DNA of 64,000 bases from an uncultured Solobacterium sp. GTDB taxonomy: Bacteria; Bacillota_I; Bacilli_A; Erysipelotrichales; Erysipelotrichaceae. The DNA is taken from positions 1 through 64,000 of the forward strand of contig UQPV01000001.1 of NCBI GenBank assembly GCA_900543035.1. Reading direction: 5' to 3'. The translations under genes were made by a program, and so were the position numbers. Of the stretch, positions 32,994 through 41,025 are shown one piece after another (position 1 is the stretch's first letter; each line of letters opens with the position of its first letter). The notes beneath the pieces are model-generated. The model saw nothing but the letters and a program-made list of their open reading frames with translations. It searched no databases and was not told the origin of the DNA.

Positions 32994-33722
32994 CTATGCA
33001 TTCACGAGCCGATTTTTCAGCTCCTTGAGGATCCGCCGCTCCAGCCTGGACACCTGCACCTGTGAGATCTGCAGCCTGGCGGCGATATCCTCCTGCTTCA
33101 TGCCCAGATCATAACGATAGTGCAGCAGCAGCTGATCCCGCTGCGGCAGCCGCTTCACCTCCCGCATCAGCGACACATGCATGGCGACATCCTGCGCGCG
33201 CGGATCGGCCACCTTGTCCTGCAGCACGATGGGAGAGCCATCGTTCTCATAGATGACCTCATCGAACGACAAGGTAAACTGATTTGCCTCAAAGGCGAGG
33301 ATGACCTCAGAGAGGTCGAAGCCGCCTTCTGCGGCGATCTCCTCATAATGCACCTCCCGGCCCAGACGCTGCTGCAGCTCATCGCGGATCTTCAGCATCT
33401 GCAGATAGTTCTCCTTCATGCTGCGGGAGATGCGCATGCTGCCGTCATCCCGGAAGAAGCGCTTCATCTCGCCCAGGATCATCGGCACCGCATAAGTCGA
33501 AAACTTGACATGATAGCTCAGGTCAAAATGGTTCAGCGCCTTCATCAGCCCGACACAGCCGATCTGGACGAGCTCCTCAAACGGGATACGGCTGGAAGAA
33601 AACCGCCTTGCCATGGCATAGACAAGGGGCTGATTGCGCTCCACAAAAACATCCTTAGCTTCATCAGAGCCATGCTGAATTGCCTCGATCAGCTCTTCGT
33701 TGCTCAGCTCGCTGAAATTCAC
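32994..33722 (-). CDS. sigF: RNA polymerase sporulation sigma factor SigF
   Basis: 242 residues. First forespore-specific sigma factor. Region 2 (RNQPLVYAMARRF, ELVQIGCVGLMKALNHFD, FSTYAVPMILGEMKRFFRDDG), region 3 (LGREVHYEEIAAEGG) and region 4 (MKQEDIAARLQISQVQVSRLERRIL) are complete. SigF and SigG are similar; the direct overlap with spoIIAB settles it as SigF. It is held inactive by SpoIIAB. Confidence 0.95.
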   Translation of the reverse strand: MNFSELSNEELIEAIQHGSDEAKDVFVERNQPLVYAMARRFSSSRIPFEELVQIGCVGLMKALNHFDLSYHVKFSTYAVPMILGEMKRFFRDDGSMRISRSMKENYLQMLKIRDELQQRLGREVHYEEIAAEGGFDLSEVILAFEANQFTLSFDEVIYENDGSPIVLQDKVADPRAQDVAMHVSLMREVKRLPQRDQLLLHYRYDLGMKQEDIAARLQISQVQVSRLERRILKELKNRLVNA

Positions 33723-34135
33723 TGCAGCTTCTTCTCGATGTGCAGGCTCGTGCCTACGCCCGGCCTAGACTCGATGTGAAAGACATCCGCAAAGCTCTGC
33801 ATGATCGTAAATCCCATCCCGCTGCGTTCCAGATCTTCTCTGCTCGTATATAATGGCTGCATGGCCAGATCGATGTCTTCGATGCCGCAGCCTTGATCGT
33901 AAATGTCGAGGATCACGATTTCCTCATCACAGCAGACCTCCAGATAGATATCCCCGTCTTCATCGCCGCCATACCCGTGGATCATGGCGTTCACGACCGC
34001 TTCCGCCACGATCGTCTTGATCTCCATCAGCATTTCCATGCCCAAATGCAGCGGGGCGAGGAAGGCCACCACGCTGGTGCGGGCGAACACTTCGTTGACC
34101 AGCTTGCTCTTGAACACGAGCTTCATCTCATTCAT
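33719..34135 (-). CDS. spoIIAB: anti-sigma F factor and kinase SpoIIAB
   Basis: 138 residues. A GHKL-fold protein that binds SigF and phosphorylates SpoIIAA. N-box EAVVNAMIHGY (about residues 45-55), G1 DIYDQGCGIEDID and G2 RSGMGFTIMQSF are intact. It overlaps both neighbours by four bases in the standard spoIIAA-spoIIAB-sigF order, so the three proteins are made in balance. Confidence 0.95.
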   Translation of the reverse strand: MNEMKLVFKSKLVNEVFARTSVVAFLAPLHLGMEMLMEIKTIVAEAVVNAMIHGYGGDEDGDIYLEVCCDEEIVILDIYDQGCGIEDIDLAMQPLYTSREDLERSGMGFTIMQSFADVFHIESRPGVGTSLHIEKKLQ

Positions 34136-34449
34136 CGTCTTCCCTCATTTCTTTCATAGCGGATGATCCGGAAAATGCCCGACATCTCAAAGATCGTCTT
34201 GTTGAGCCGGGACAAATTGCATACGATCGTCTCTCCGCCTGCCTTCTTCATCTGCTTATAACGGGCCAGCACATAGCCGATGCCGGTGCTGTCCACGAAG
34301 CTCACCTTCTCAAAGTCCAGCTTCAGCACCCGGGGACGATACTGCTCGATGAGGCGGATGCTGGGCTCTTTCAGCTTCATGACGCTCAGGTTGTCGAGCT
34401 CTCCCTCAAAATAGAGGCAGAGCGTCCCATCCTGATACTGGTGTTTCAT
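34132..34449 (-). CDS. spoIIAA: anti-anti-sigma factor SpoIIAA
   Basis: 105 residues from the ATG at 34447-34449, which follows GGAGGG; the longer frame is unsupported. STAS domain with the phospho-acceptor serine in FVDSTGIGYVLARY (about 56). Unphosphorylated SpoIIAA removes SpoIIAB from SigF. First gene of the three-gene operon, downstream of dacF as in Bacillus. Confidence 0.95.
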   Translation of the reverse strand: MKHQYQDGTLCLYFEGELDNLSVMKLKEPSIRLIEQYRPRVLKLDFEKVSFVDSTGIGYVLARYKQMKKAGGETIVCNLSRLNKTIFEMSGIFRIIRYERNEGRR

Positions 34450-34545
34450 TTCATCCCTCCGTCCCCACTTTACCACAGCGCTTTGCGGCATGGGAAAAAT
34501 GCGACAAAAGTTGTCAGGATGCGCCAGCAAAACCGTTCGACGCCA

Positions 34546-34577
34546 GATGACAAAAAATGTCCGCCTAAGCGAACATT
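34546..34577 (-). terminator. dacF terminator
   Basis: AATGT-CGC and GCG-ACATT arms form a hairpin around CTAA, followed by TTTTTTG on the minus strand. It overlaps the dacF stop codon and separates dacF from spoIIAA. Confidence 0.75.
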
Positions 34578-35740
34578 TCGCGCAGCGCGCGGATCCACAG
34601 CTGCAAAAAGCTCATCGGCCGCACCGCCTCCTTCACGCCCAGATCGACCGTGAACGTATAGCCGTCGCTCATCTTCACATGCGCCCTGGCGACGGTGTCT
34701 TTCGGATCATAAGGCAGCTCCTTCTTGACCAGCTCGATCTTCGTGGAGCTCACCTTGCTCTCTTTTCCCTTCTCATACATGAAATAGGCGTCCTCTCTGG
34801 CGATCAGCCCCACGCGGGAAGGATCGCCCTTTTCGATGGTCAGCGTATCCACCTCATCGCCCGCCGCATACAGCTGCTTTTGTTCATAACGGGAAAATCC
34901 ATACTCCAGCAGCTGGATCGTCTCCTGATTGCGCGTGGCGCTGTCTGGTTCATGCATCACCACAGCGATCAGCCGCAGCGAATTGCGGCATGCCGTCGCC
35001 GTAATGCAGGAGCCGGCCTGATCGGTATAGCCGGTCTTCAAGCCGTCTGCCCCTTGCATCTGCCGGATGAGCTTGTTGGTATTGACCAGCCAGAACTTCT
35101 GCGCGCTGTCCTCGCGGATATACGCATCGTATGTCCCGGTGATGGCCAGCAGCTCTTCGCCCCCTTCCTGCAGCAGCGCCGACGCGATGCGCGCCATATC
35201 GCTCGCGCAGCTGTAATGCTGCGGATCGTGCAGGCCGCTGGCATTGGTGAAATGCGTGTTGCTCAGCTTCAGCTCCTGCGCCTTTTCGTTCATCCGCTCG
35301 ACGAAGGCTTCCTGCGTGCCGCTGATCTGCTCTGCCATGGCGACCATCGCATCATTGGCCGAAGCGATGCAGATGCTCTTGAGCAGATCCTCCACGCTCA
35401 TCGTCTCGCCCTCTTTCAGGTAGATCTGAGAGCCGCCCATGCCCGCTGCCTCTGCGCTGGCGCTGACTTGATCGCTGAGCTTCAATGCGCCGGAATGCAG
35501 TTCCTCATAGATGAGCAGCAGCCCCATCATCTTCGTCATCGACGCGGGATACATGCGCTTGTTTTCCTGACGGGCATACAGCTGTCTGCCGGAGGAAGCT
35601 TCGATCAAGCATACTGCCTGAGCGCTCGGGGCGAGCTCTGCCGCATCCTGGCTGATGGTCTCGCTTTCTCCGGCATGAACGCCCAACGGCATCATCACCA
35701 TCACCGCGCTCAGCAGCGCACTCAGCAGTTTCTTTTTCAT
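34565..35740 (-). CDS. dacF: D-alanyl-D-alanine carboxypeptidase DacF
   Basis: 391 residues with a signal peptide (cleavage near VHAG, about residue 24). A class A low-molecular-mass penicillin-binding protein that trims peptidoglycan stem peptides. Catalytic motifs: SxxK in ASMTKMMG (about 68-71), SxN in IASAND (about 127) and KTG in LKTGYT (about 236). A C-terminal beta domain and amphipathic tail (FLQLWIRALREM) attach it to the membrane. Its position ahead of spoIIAA marks it as the sporulation enzyme DacF. Confidence 0.92.
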   Translation of the reverse strand: MKKKLLSALLSAVMVMMPLGVHAGESETISQDAAELAPSAQAVCLIEASSGRQLYARQENKRMYPASMTKMMGLLLIYEELHSGALKLSDQVSASAEAAGMGGSQIYLKEGETMSVEDLLKSICIASANDAMVAMAEQISGTQEAFVERMNEKAQELKLSNTHFTNASGLHDPQHYSCASDMARIASALLQEGGEELLAITGTYDAYIREDSAQKFWLVNTNKLIRQMQGADGLKTGYTDQAGSCITATACRNSLRLIAVVMHEPDSATRNQETIQLLEYGFSRYEQKQLYAAGDEVDTLTIEKGDPSRVGLIAREDAYFMYEKGKESKVSSTKIELVKKELPYDPKDTVARAHVKMSDGYTFTVDLGVKEAVRPMSFLQLWIRALREMFA

Positions 35741-35781
35741 GTTATCGACCTCAGTGATACTCTATGCCCAAGCTCCCCTGC

Positions 35782-36381
35782 TCATGACTGCACCATGCGC
35801 ACTTTCGGCGCGCTGACATACATCCGCTTCACGAGCGGAAGCTCCTTTTGCAGCGAGATGACATAGGCAAACCGGCTCTGCATCTGAAAGATGTGCCCTG
35901 ACTCAGAGCGATAGGCCGGATCTCCCTGCAGCCGGATGCAGTATTCCGCTTGTGCCGGCAGCGTCTTCTCTCCGCTCATCCATGCGCTGACATCAAAGCA
36001 GACCTCATCGCGCGCGCTCGACACCTGCAGCACAGTATCCGCCTCGACCACATACGCCCCCGCGCACATCGGGATATGCAGCTGCCACAGCCCGCTGGAC
36101 AGCCGATTCACGCTTTCCCGCCGGCCTATCGCGATCGGATCGACCGGCTGCACCTCCTGCAGGCTGTGCTTGCCGGCCTCTGCCTGCAAGGCGGCGATCT
36201 CCTCTTCCATATCGATCTGCAGCCGGATGCGCAAAGTGCCGTCATCCTGAGCAGTGACTTTCTGCGTGATCGTCACCCCGTCCTGACGATCGACCATGGC
36301 ATCTTGCAAAGGCGCATATTCCCGCAGCGACGCGGAGATGGACGCGCTGATCAGCATCAGCATGATCCATATGATCTTCAT
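35782..36381 (-). CDS. predicted exported protein of unknown function
   Basis: 199 residues, N-terminal signal-type segment (residues 1-18, no lipobox Cys). The mature part is beta-rich and has two cysteines (MCAG and EVCFDVS) that could form a disulfide outside. No family was recognised. It precedes dacF in the same direction by about 40 bases and could be co-expressed with it. Confidence 0.6.
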   Translation of the reverse strand: MKIIWIMLMLISASISASLREYAPLQDAMVDRQDGVTITQKVTAQDDGTLRIRLQIDMEEEIAALQAEAGKHSLQEVQPVDPIAIGRRESVNRLSSGLWQLHIPMCAGAYVVEADTVLQVSSARDEVCFDVSAWMSGEKTLPAQAEYCIRLQGDPAYRSESGHIFQMQSRFAYVISLQKELPLVKRMYVSAPKVRMVQS

Positions 36382-36432
36382 GACCTCACCTCACCCTGAT
36401 GTTACGCCTATCGCTTCGCACATGCTGTCGAT

Positions 36433-36467
36433 AAAAAAACAGACATGCTCAGCCATGCCTGTCTTGC
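36433..36467 (-). terminator. terminator of the RluA-family gene
   Basis: ACAGACATG and CATGCCTGT form a stem around CTCAGC, then seven T on the minus strand; it overlaps the stop codon. Confidence 0.8.
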
Positions 36468-37390
36468 AAAAGCGTGCGCATCTGCTTGGGCAGCTTCTCT
36501 TTGGGAAGCTCGATGACACGCGTATTCAGATAAGAAAGCGAATTCGCCGGGTCCAGGGAAAACGACAGACGAAAGGCGCATAAGGCCTGATGCCCGCTCT
36601 GCCGGCGCGCGCCATATTTGACATCGCCGATCAGCGGATGATGGATGTGCGCAAAAGATGCCCGGATCTGATGGAAACGTCCGCTGTGCAGCTCTACCAT
36701 CACCAGCGAGCAGGCGTCGTCCGCACGCAGCAGCCGGTAAGAAAGCGCGCAGTCCTTTCCCTCATCTTCGCTCAGCACTGCCTTCATCCCTTCCTTGCGA
36801 TGGCGCAGCGTGATCGTCCCTTCCGGCGGAGAGACCCTGCCCTCGCATAACGCCAGGTAATATTTATGGACCTCATGGGCGCGGATGGCGGCATTCATGT
36901 CGCGCAGCGCACGGGCGTGCTTGCCAGCGATGAGCAGCCCTCTCGTATTGCGGTCGAGCCGGTTGCACAGCGCCGGGACAAAGCTCTGCTCCTGATCAGG
37001 ATCATATTCCCCGCGCACATACAGATAATGGAGGATGCGGCTGACCGCGCAGTCCTGCGGCCCTTGTTCATCACGCTGTGAGCGCAGTCCCTGCGGCTTG
37101 TCGATCACCAGGATATGCTCATCCTCATAGACCACATCGAGAGAGGCAGGCACCTGCAGGAAGTCATGTTCCTTTTTCTCGTCCTGCAGGAACCGCGGAT
37201 CGATGAACAGCAGCACATGATCTCCCTCCTGCAGCCGCTGAGCGATCTCACAGCGCTTGCGGTTCACCTTGATCTTCTTGCTGCGCACCGCCTTATACAG
37301 ATAGCTTCTGGGCAGGGCGGGAAACGCCTTCATCAGAAAACGGTCGACCCGCTGCCCGGCGTCATTTTTCGCAATGATGATTTCCTTCAT
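36449..37390 (-). CDS. RluA/RluC-type pseudouridine synthase
   Basis: 313 residues. S4-type RNA-binding N-terminus (DAGQRVDRFLMKAFPALPRS) and catalytic domain with the Asp in CNRLDRNTRGLLI (about residue 146), GRFHQIRASFAHI and KYGA. The more usual HRLD is NRLD here, with the catalytic Asp kept. The target uridines cannot be told from sequence; it differs from the RluD-like protein at 15883-16800. Single gene with its own terminator, divergent from the helicase gene. Confidence 0.88.
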   Translation of the reverse strand: MKEIIIAKNDAGQRVDRFLMKAFPALPRSYLYKAVRSKKIKVNRKRCEIAQRLQEGDHVLLFIDPRFLQDEKKEHDFLQVPASLDVVYEDEHILVIDKPQGLRSQRDEQGPQDCAVSRILHYLYVRGEYDPDQEQSFVPALCNRLDRNTRGLLIAGKHARALRDMNAAIRAHEVHKYYLALCEGRVSPPEGTITLRHRKEGMKAVLSEDEGKDCALSYRLLRADDACSLVMVELHSGRFHQIRASFAHIHHPLIGDVKYGARRQSGHQALCAFRLSFSLDPANSLSYLNTRVIELPKEKLPKQMRTLLQDRHG

Positions 37391-37466
37391 GTTCTCACCG
37401 GGTTTAGTATAACATAATGAAGCAGATTATGTTACACTTGAATGAAGAACGCGAGGAGATGAGCTC

Positions 37467-39803
37467 ATGTACACATGCCGGATCTCGGTCCACGAGCTGG
37501 TGGAGACCAGCTATCTGCAAGGAAGCCTGACTTCACAGGGGATGAGCGCCCAGCGCGCACAGCTGGGCGCCCGCATCCACCGCATGCTGCAGGGCCAGCG
37601 AGGAAAGGACTATCAAAGCGAAGTGTTCTTCCGCCATGAAAGCGTGCTGGACGACATCACGATCATCGTCGAAGGGCGTGCCGACGGCATCGAGATCACT
37701 GATGGAGAGATCCTGGTGGAAGAGATCAAATCCACCCTGCTGCCTGTCGAACAGATCGACGACAGCATCTTCGTCCATTTTGCCCAGTGCTATGTCTATG
37801 CCCATTTCTGTCTGCTTCAGCTCCCTGAGCAGGAAGAGATCGTCACCCGCGTGACCTATGTCCAGGCCAAGAGCGGACAGGAAAAACACTTTGAGCGCGC
37901 GCTGTCCCGCAGCGAGCTGGATGCGTTCTATGCCCAGCTGTTGGACAACTACCGCAGATGGGCCGTCCTGCGCCGCGATCTGCACATCAGCGCCAGAACG
38001 AGCACAAAGGCGCTGCAGTTCCCCTTTCCCAGCTATCGGGACCACCAGCGGGAATTCGCGGCCTGGGTCTATCAGACGATCATCAATGCGTCCTCCCTCA
38101 TCGTGCAGGCGCCCACAGGCATCGGCAAGACCATCTCGACCTTGTTTCCCGCCCTCAAGGCGCTGGGAGAAGGAAAATGTGAGAAGATCTTCTATCTATG
38201 CGCGAAGAACATGACCGCTGCCGTCGCCCGGGACACGATGCGTCTGTTCTATGCGCAGGATCTTTCCCTGAAGACGGTCTTCCTCACGGCCAAAGACAAG
38301 ATCTGTCCGATGGAGGAGAGACGCTGCGATGAATGCCCGTATGCGGACAACTATTACGGGCGGGTGCGCCCTGTGCTTTACCGCCTGCTCACAGAGTGCC
38401 AGGAGCTTGACGCCGACACCTTTTCCCGCTATGGAGAAGAGGCGTCGCTTTGTCCCTTCGAGCTCTCGCTGGACGCTTCCCTGTACGCCTCATTGATCGT
38501 CTGCGACTATAATTATGTCTTTGACCCAGCCGTCTATCTCAGGCGGTTCTTCGAAGAAAAGGGCAGCTATGTCTTCCTGATCGATGAAGCGCACAATCTG
38601 GTGGACCGCGCCCGCGAGATGTACAGCGCCGACCTGTGGCAAGAGGAGCTTTGCGAACTGCGCAGGCTGATCAAGACAGACGCAGATGCGCTCCGCGCGG
38701 CGCTTCGTCCGCTCGATCGCGCCTTGAAACAGCTGAGCGATGAATGCGAAGGCGCCTTGCACTCTCGCAAAGCGCCCATGGATGACCTCAGCCTGCAGCT
38801 CAATCGGCTCATCGACGAATGCGACCTGTGGCTGCAGACCCATCCGCAGGAAGAGCATCGCGACGCCATCCTGGAGATCTACTTCCACCTGGTGAGCTGC
38901 CGCAGGATCTTCGAGCTGTCTGACGATGATTTCATCACCTGGTATGAGAATGACGCCGCACGCGGCTTCCACCTCCGCCTGTATTGCCTGAATCCGGCTG
39001 CCCGCATCCAGGAGCGCCTCTCCTGCGGCAAGGCCGCCGTCTATTTCAGCGCGACGCTCTCGCCCTCGCTGTATTATGCCACGCTGCTTGGCGAACAGGA
39101 AAAGGCAAAGCGCATCGCCCTGCCCTCCATCTTCAGCACGGATCAGTATGCCCTGATCATCCACGAAGGCATTTCCACCCGCTGGCAGCACCGCGCAGCC
39201 AGTGCCTTGCAGATCGTGAACGCCATCTATCACAGCGTGATCCCCAAGCCCGGCAACTACATCGTCTTCTTTCCCAGCTACCGCTACATGGAAACTTGCG
39301 CCGAGCTGTTCCGCAGACATTATCCCGCCATCCCGCTGCATGTGCAGGGTGCGGCGATGACGCCGCAAGAGCGTCAGGCATTCTTGGAGCGGTTCGAGAC
39401 CTTCGGTGAGATGCAGCTGCATTTCTGCGTGCTGGGCGGCATGTTTGCCGAAGGCATCGACTTCAGCGGCGAACGGCTCATCGGCACGATCATCATCGGC
39501 GTCGGGCTGCCGATGATCAACCCTGAATCCGACTTTGTGAAAGAGCACTTCGACGCGCAAGGCAAGCCCGGATATCACTTCGCCTATACGTTTCCCGGCA
39601 TGAACAAAGTGCTGCAGGCCATGGGCAGGGTCATCCGCACAAAAAAAGACAGCGGCATCATCGTCCTGATCGATGACCGCTATCTCACGCCGCTCTATCG
39701 CTCGCTGTTTCCGCCGCATTACCGCCATGCTCTCTGCGTCCGTGACAACCTGCGCCTGGAAACGCTGATCCGCGCCTTCTGGCAGAAACGCTCAGAACAG
39801 TGA
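37467..39803 (+). CDS. PD-(D/E)XK nuclease fused to XPD/DinG-type helicase
   Basis: 778 residues, cytosolic. Residues about 1-170 look like a RecB/Cas4-type nuclease: EGRADGIEITDGEILVEEIKS supplies the D…ExK core and FAQCYVYAHF the QxxxY motif. Residues about 190-778 are an SF2 helicase: Walker A APTGIGKT, DEAH box LIDEAHNL, and QAMGRVIRTKKD near the end. Four cysteines (ICPMEERRCDECPY and LCPFE) sit where XPD/DinG helicases hold a 4Fe-4S cluster. It probably processes DNA repair or recombination intermediates. Its 3' end overlaps the convergent HAD gene by 12 bases. Confidence 0.82.
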   Translation: MYTCRISVHELVETSYLQGSLTSQGMSAQRAQLGARIHRMLQGQRGKDYQSEVFFRHESVLDDITIIVEGRADGIEITDGEILVEEIKSTLLPVEQIDDSIFVHFAQCYVYAHFCLLQLPEQEEIVTRVTYVQAKSGQEKHFERALSRSELDAFYAQLLDNYRRWAVLRRDLHISARTSTKALQFPFPSYRDHQREFAAWVYQTIINASSLIVQAPTGIGKTISTLFPALKALGEGKCEKIFYLCAKNMTAAVARDTMRLFYAQDLSLKTVFLTAKDKICPMEERRCDECPYADNYYGRVRPVLYRLLTECQELDADTFSRYGEEASLCPFELSLDASLYASLIVCDYNYVFDPAVYLRRFFEEKGSYVFLIDEAHNLVDRAREMYSADLWQEELCELRRLIKTDADALRAALRPLDRALKQLSDECEGALHSRKAPMDDLSLQLNRLIDECDLWLQTHPQEEHRDAILEIYFHLVSCRRIFELSDDDFITWYENDAARGFHLRLYCLNPAARIQERLSCGKAAVYFSATLSPSLYYATLLGEQEKAKRIALPSIFSTDQYALIIHEGISTRWQHRAASALQIVNAIYHSVIPKPGNYIVFFPSYRYMETCAELFRRHYPAIPLHVQGAAMTPQERQAFLERFETFGEMQLHFCVLGGMFAEGIDFSGERLIGTIIIGVGLPMINPESDFVKEHFDAQGKPGYHFAYTFPGMNKVLQAMGRVIRTKKDSGIIVLIDDRYLTPLYRSLFPPHYRHALCVRDNLRLETLIRAFWQKRSEQ

Positions 39804-40430
39804 AGCAAACGCGCTGATGTCATCCACGACCGGGCAGCCGCATTGCTTCAGCTTGTCTTTGTGCTCATGTCCGTTGGCGATCAGCACGCAGCGGCAGCCC
39901 GCCGCGCTCGCCACTTCATAATCATGCACGCTGTCCCCGGCGAACACGACGCCCTGCGGATCGATCCCGCTGTGCGCGATGAAGCGCTGCGCCAGGCTTT
40001 CCTTTGAGCGGGCATAGACATCATGGATGCCCAACACCTCCTCGAAAAAGGGCGCGATCGGATAACGCGAAAGCTGATCATGCAGATAATCCAGCCGTGA
40101 AGCGCTCAGCAGCACCTGCCGCTTGCCTTTTTCCTGAAAGCTGCGCAGCACATCCTGCGCGTGCGCATACAGGCTGCAGTTCAGGCTGCGCGGCTGATAA
40201 TACCGCATATAGCGATGCGCAAGCGACTCAAATGACTCTTGTTCAAAATCAAATCCGGCCTTGCGGTAATATTCGATGATGGGAAACTGAAACACACGCT
40301 GATAATGCTCATGGTCCAGCTGCGGCAGGTGATGCTCCTGCAGCAGGCGGTTGATGGACGTCATGCACAGCTCTACATCGTCCAGCAATGTGCCGTTCCA
40401 GTCCCACACTATGGTCGTGATGTCTTCCAT
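39792..40430 (-). CDS. HAD-superfamily hydrolase, phosphoglycolate-phosphatase-like
   Basis: 212 residues with an alpha-helical cap (about 15-85). Motif I reads WDWNGTLLDD: the nucleophilic Asp is present but the second Asp (acid/base) is Asn. Motif II VLLSAS, the Lys near residue 145 (RSKESLAQRF) and motif IV FAGDSVHDYEVA are standard. The Asn may alter or slow phosphatase turnover. The substrate is unknown. Convergent and overlapping with the helicase gene. Confidence 0.82.
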   Translation of the reverse strand: MEDITTIVWDWNGTLLDDVELCMTSINRLLQEHHLPQLDHEHYQRVFQFPIIEYYRKAGFDFEQESFESLAHRYMRYYQPRSLNCSLYAHAQDVLRSFQEKGKRQVLLSASRLDYLHDQLSRYPIAPFFEEVLGIHDVYARSKESLAQRFIAHSGIDPQGVVFAGDSVHDYEVASAAGCRCVLIANGHEHKDKLKQCGCPVVDDISAFASLF

Positions 40431-40483
40431 CTTCTCACCTCTGACAACACATTGTAGAGGATAGCCGCAAAAAGTGCAAGAAA

Positions 40484-40510
40484 AAGACCGGGAAATGCAT
40501 ACGCCCGGTC
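40484..40510 (-). terminator. terminator of the Cys-rich gene
   Basis: GACCGGG and CCCGGTC arms around AAATGCATACG, followed on the minus strand by five T. Confidence 0.75.
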
Positions 40511-40523
40511 ATGCGCCATCAGA

Positions 40524-40853
40524 CTACTGTTTGTCTTCGTTATCGCCGAATGTGCTGCGGTAGCGGCCGAAGCGGCCGTTATCCTCGTTGTACTCCTCAT
40601 CTGCCGCAAACGGGCTCACGCCCAGGCATCTGGCCACGCGGCGTTCAAAATCACGCTCAGCGCGGCGCAGGCAGCCATAATCGATCTGCTGGCACGAAGA
40701 GTCGTGATTGCAGCAGCATCTTCTGCAGCACTGGCAGCACTGCTGCGGGCGGCAGCAGCACGGCCCTCCGCTCATGCTGGTGCTCGTGCACTGGTTGATG
40801 CGGATATGCTGTCCGCGGGATGCGCATCCGCAGTTGTTTCTGTTACAGTTCAT
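40524..40853 (-). CDS. cysteine-rich small protein, candidate spore-coat or metal-binding protein
   Basis: 109 residues with an AGGGAGGAATC site. The N-terminal 60 residues hold about 17 cysteines in dense CC and CCC clusters with Arg, Gln and Asn, plus histidine. The C-terminal half is a charged helix (RRAERDFERRVARCLG) and a disordered tail. There is no signal peptide. Such composition occurs in spore-coat and metal-storage proteins; no family was recognised. Several spore genes lie in the window, which makes a coat role reasonable but unproven. Confidence 0.7.
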   Translation of the reverse strand: MNCNRNNCGCASRGQHIRINQCTSTSMSGGPCCCRPQQCCQCCRRCCCNHDSSCQQIDYGCLRRAERDFERRVARCLGVSPFAADEEYNEDNGRFGRYRSTFGDNEDKQ

Positions 40854-41025
40854 CTCTGATTCCTCCCTTTCCTGAGATTTCTCATCTCTGCTTCAGACTA
40901 TGAGGCATCCGAAAAATGATATGGACACTTAACCATTGAAACCGGATACGAGATCCCTTTCTTTTTTGATAAAAGCGGTTTTTTTATGAGAAAAAATCAG
41001 ATATAATAGGGCTGAGGTGAATTTA

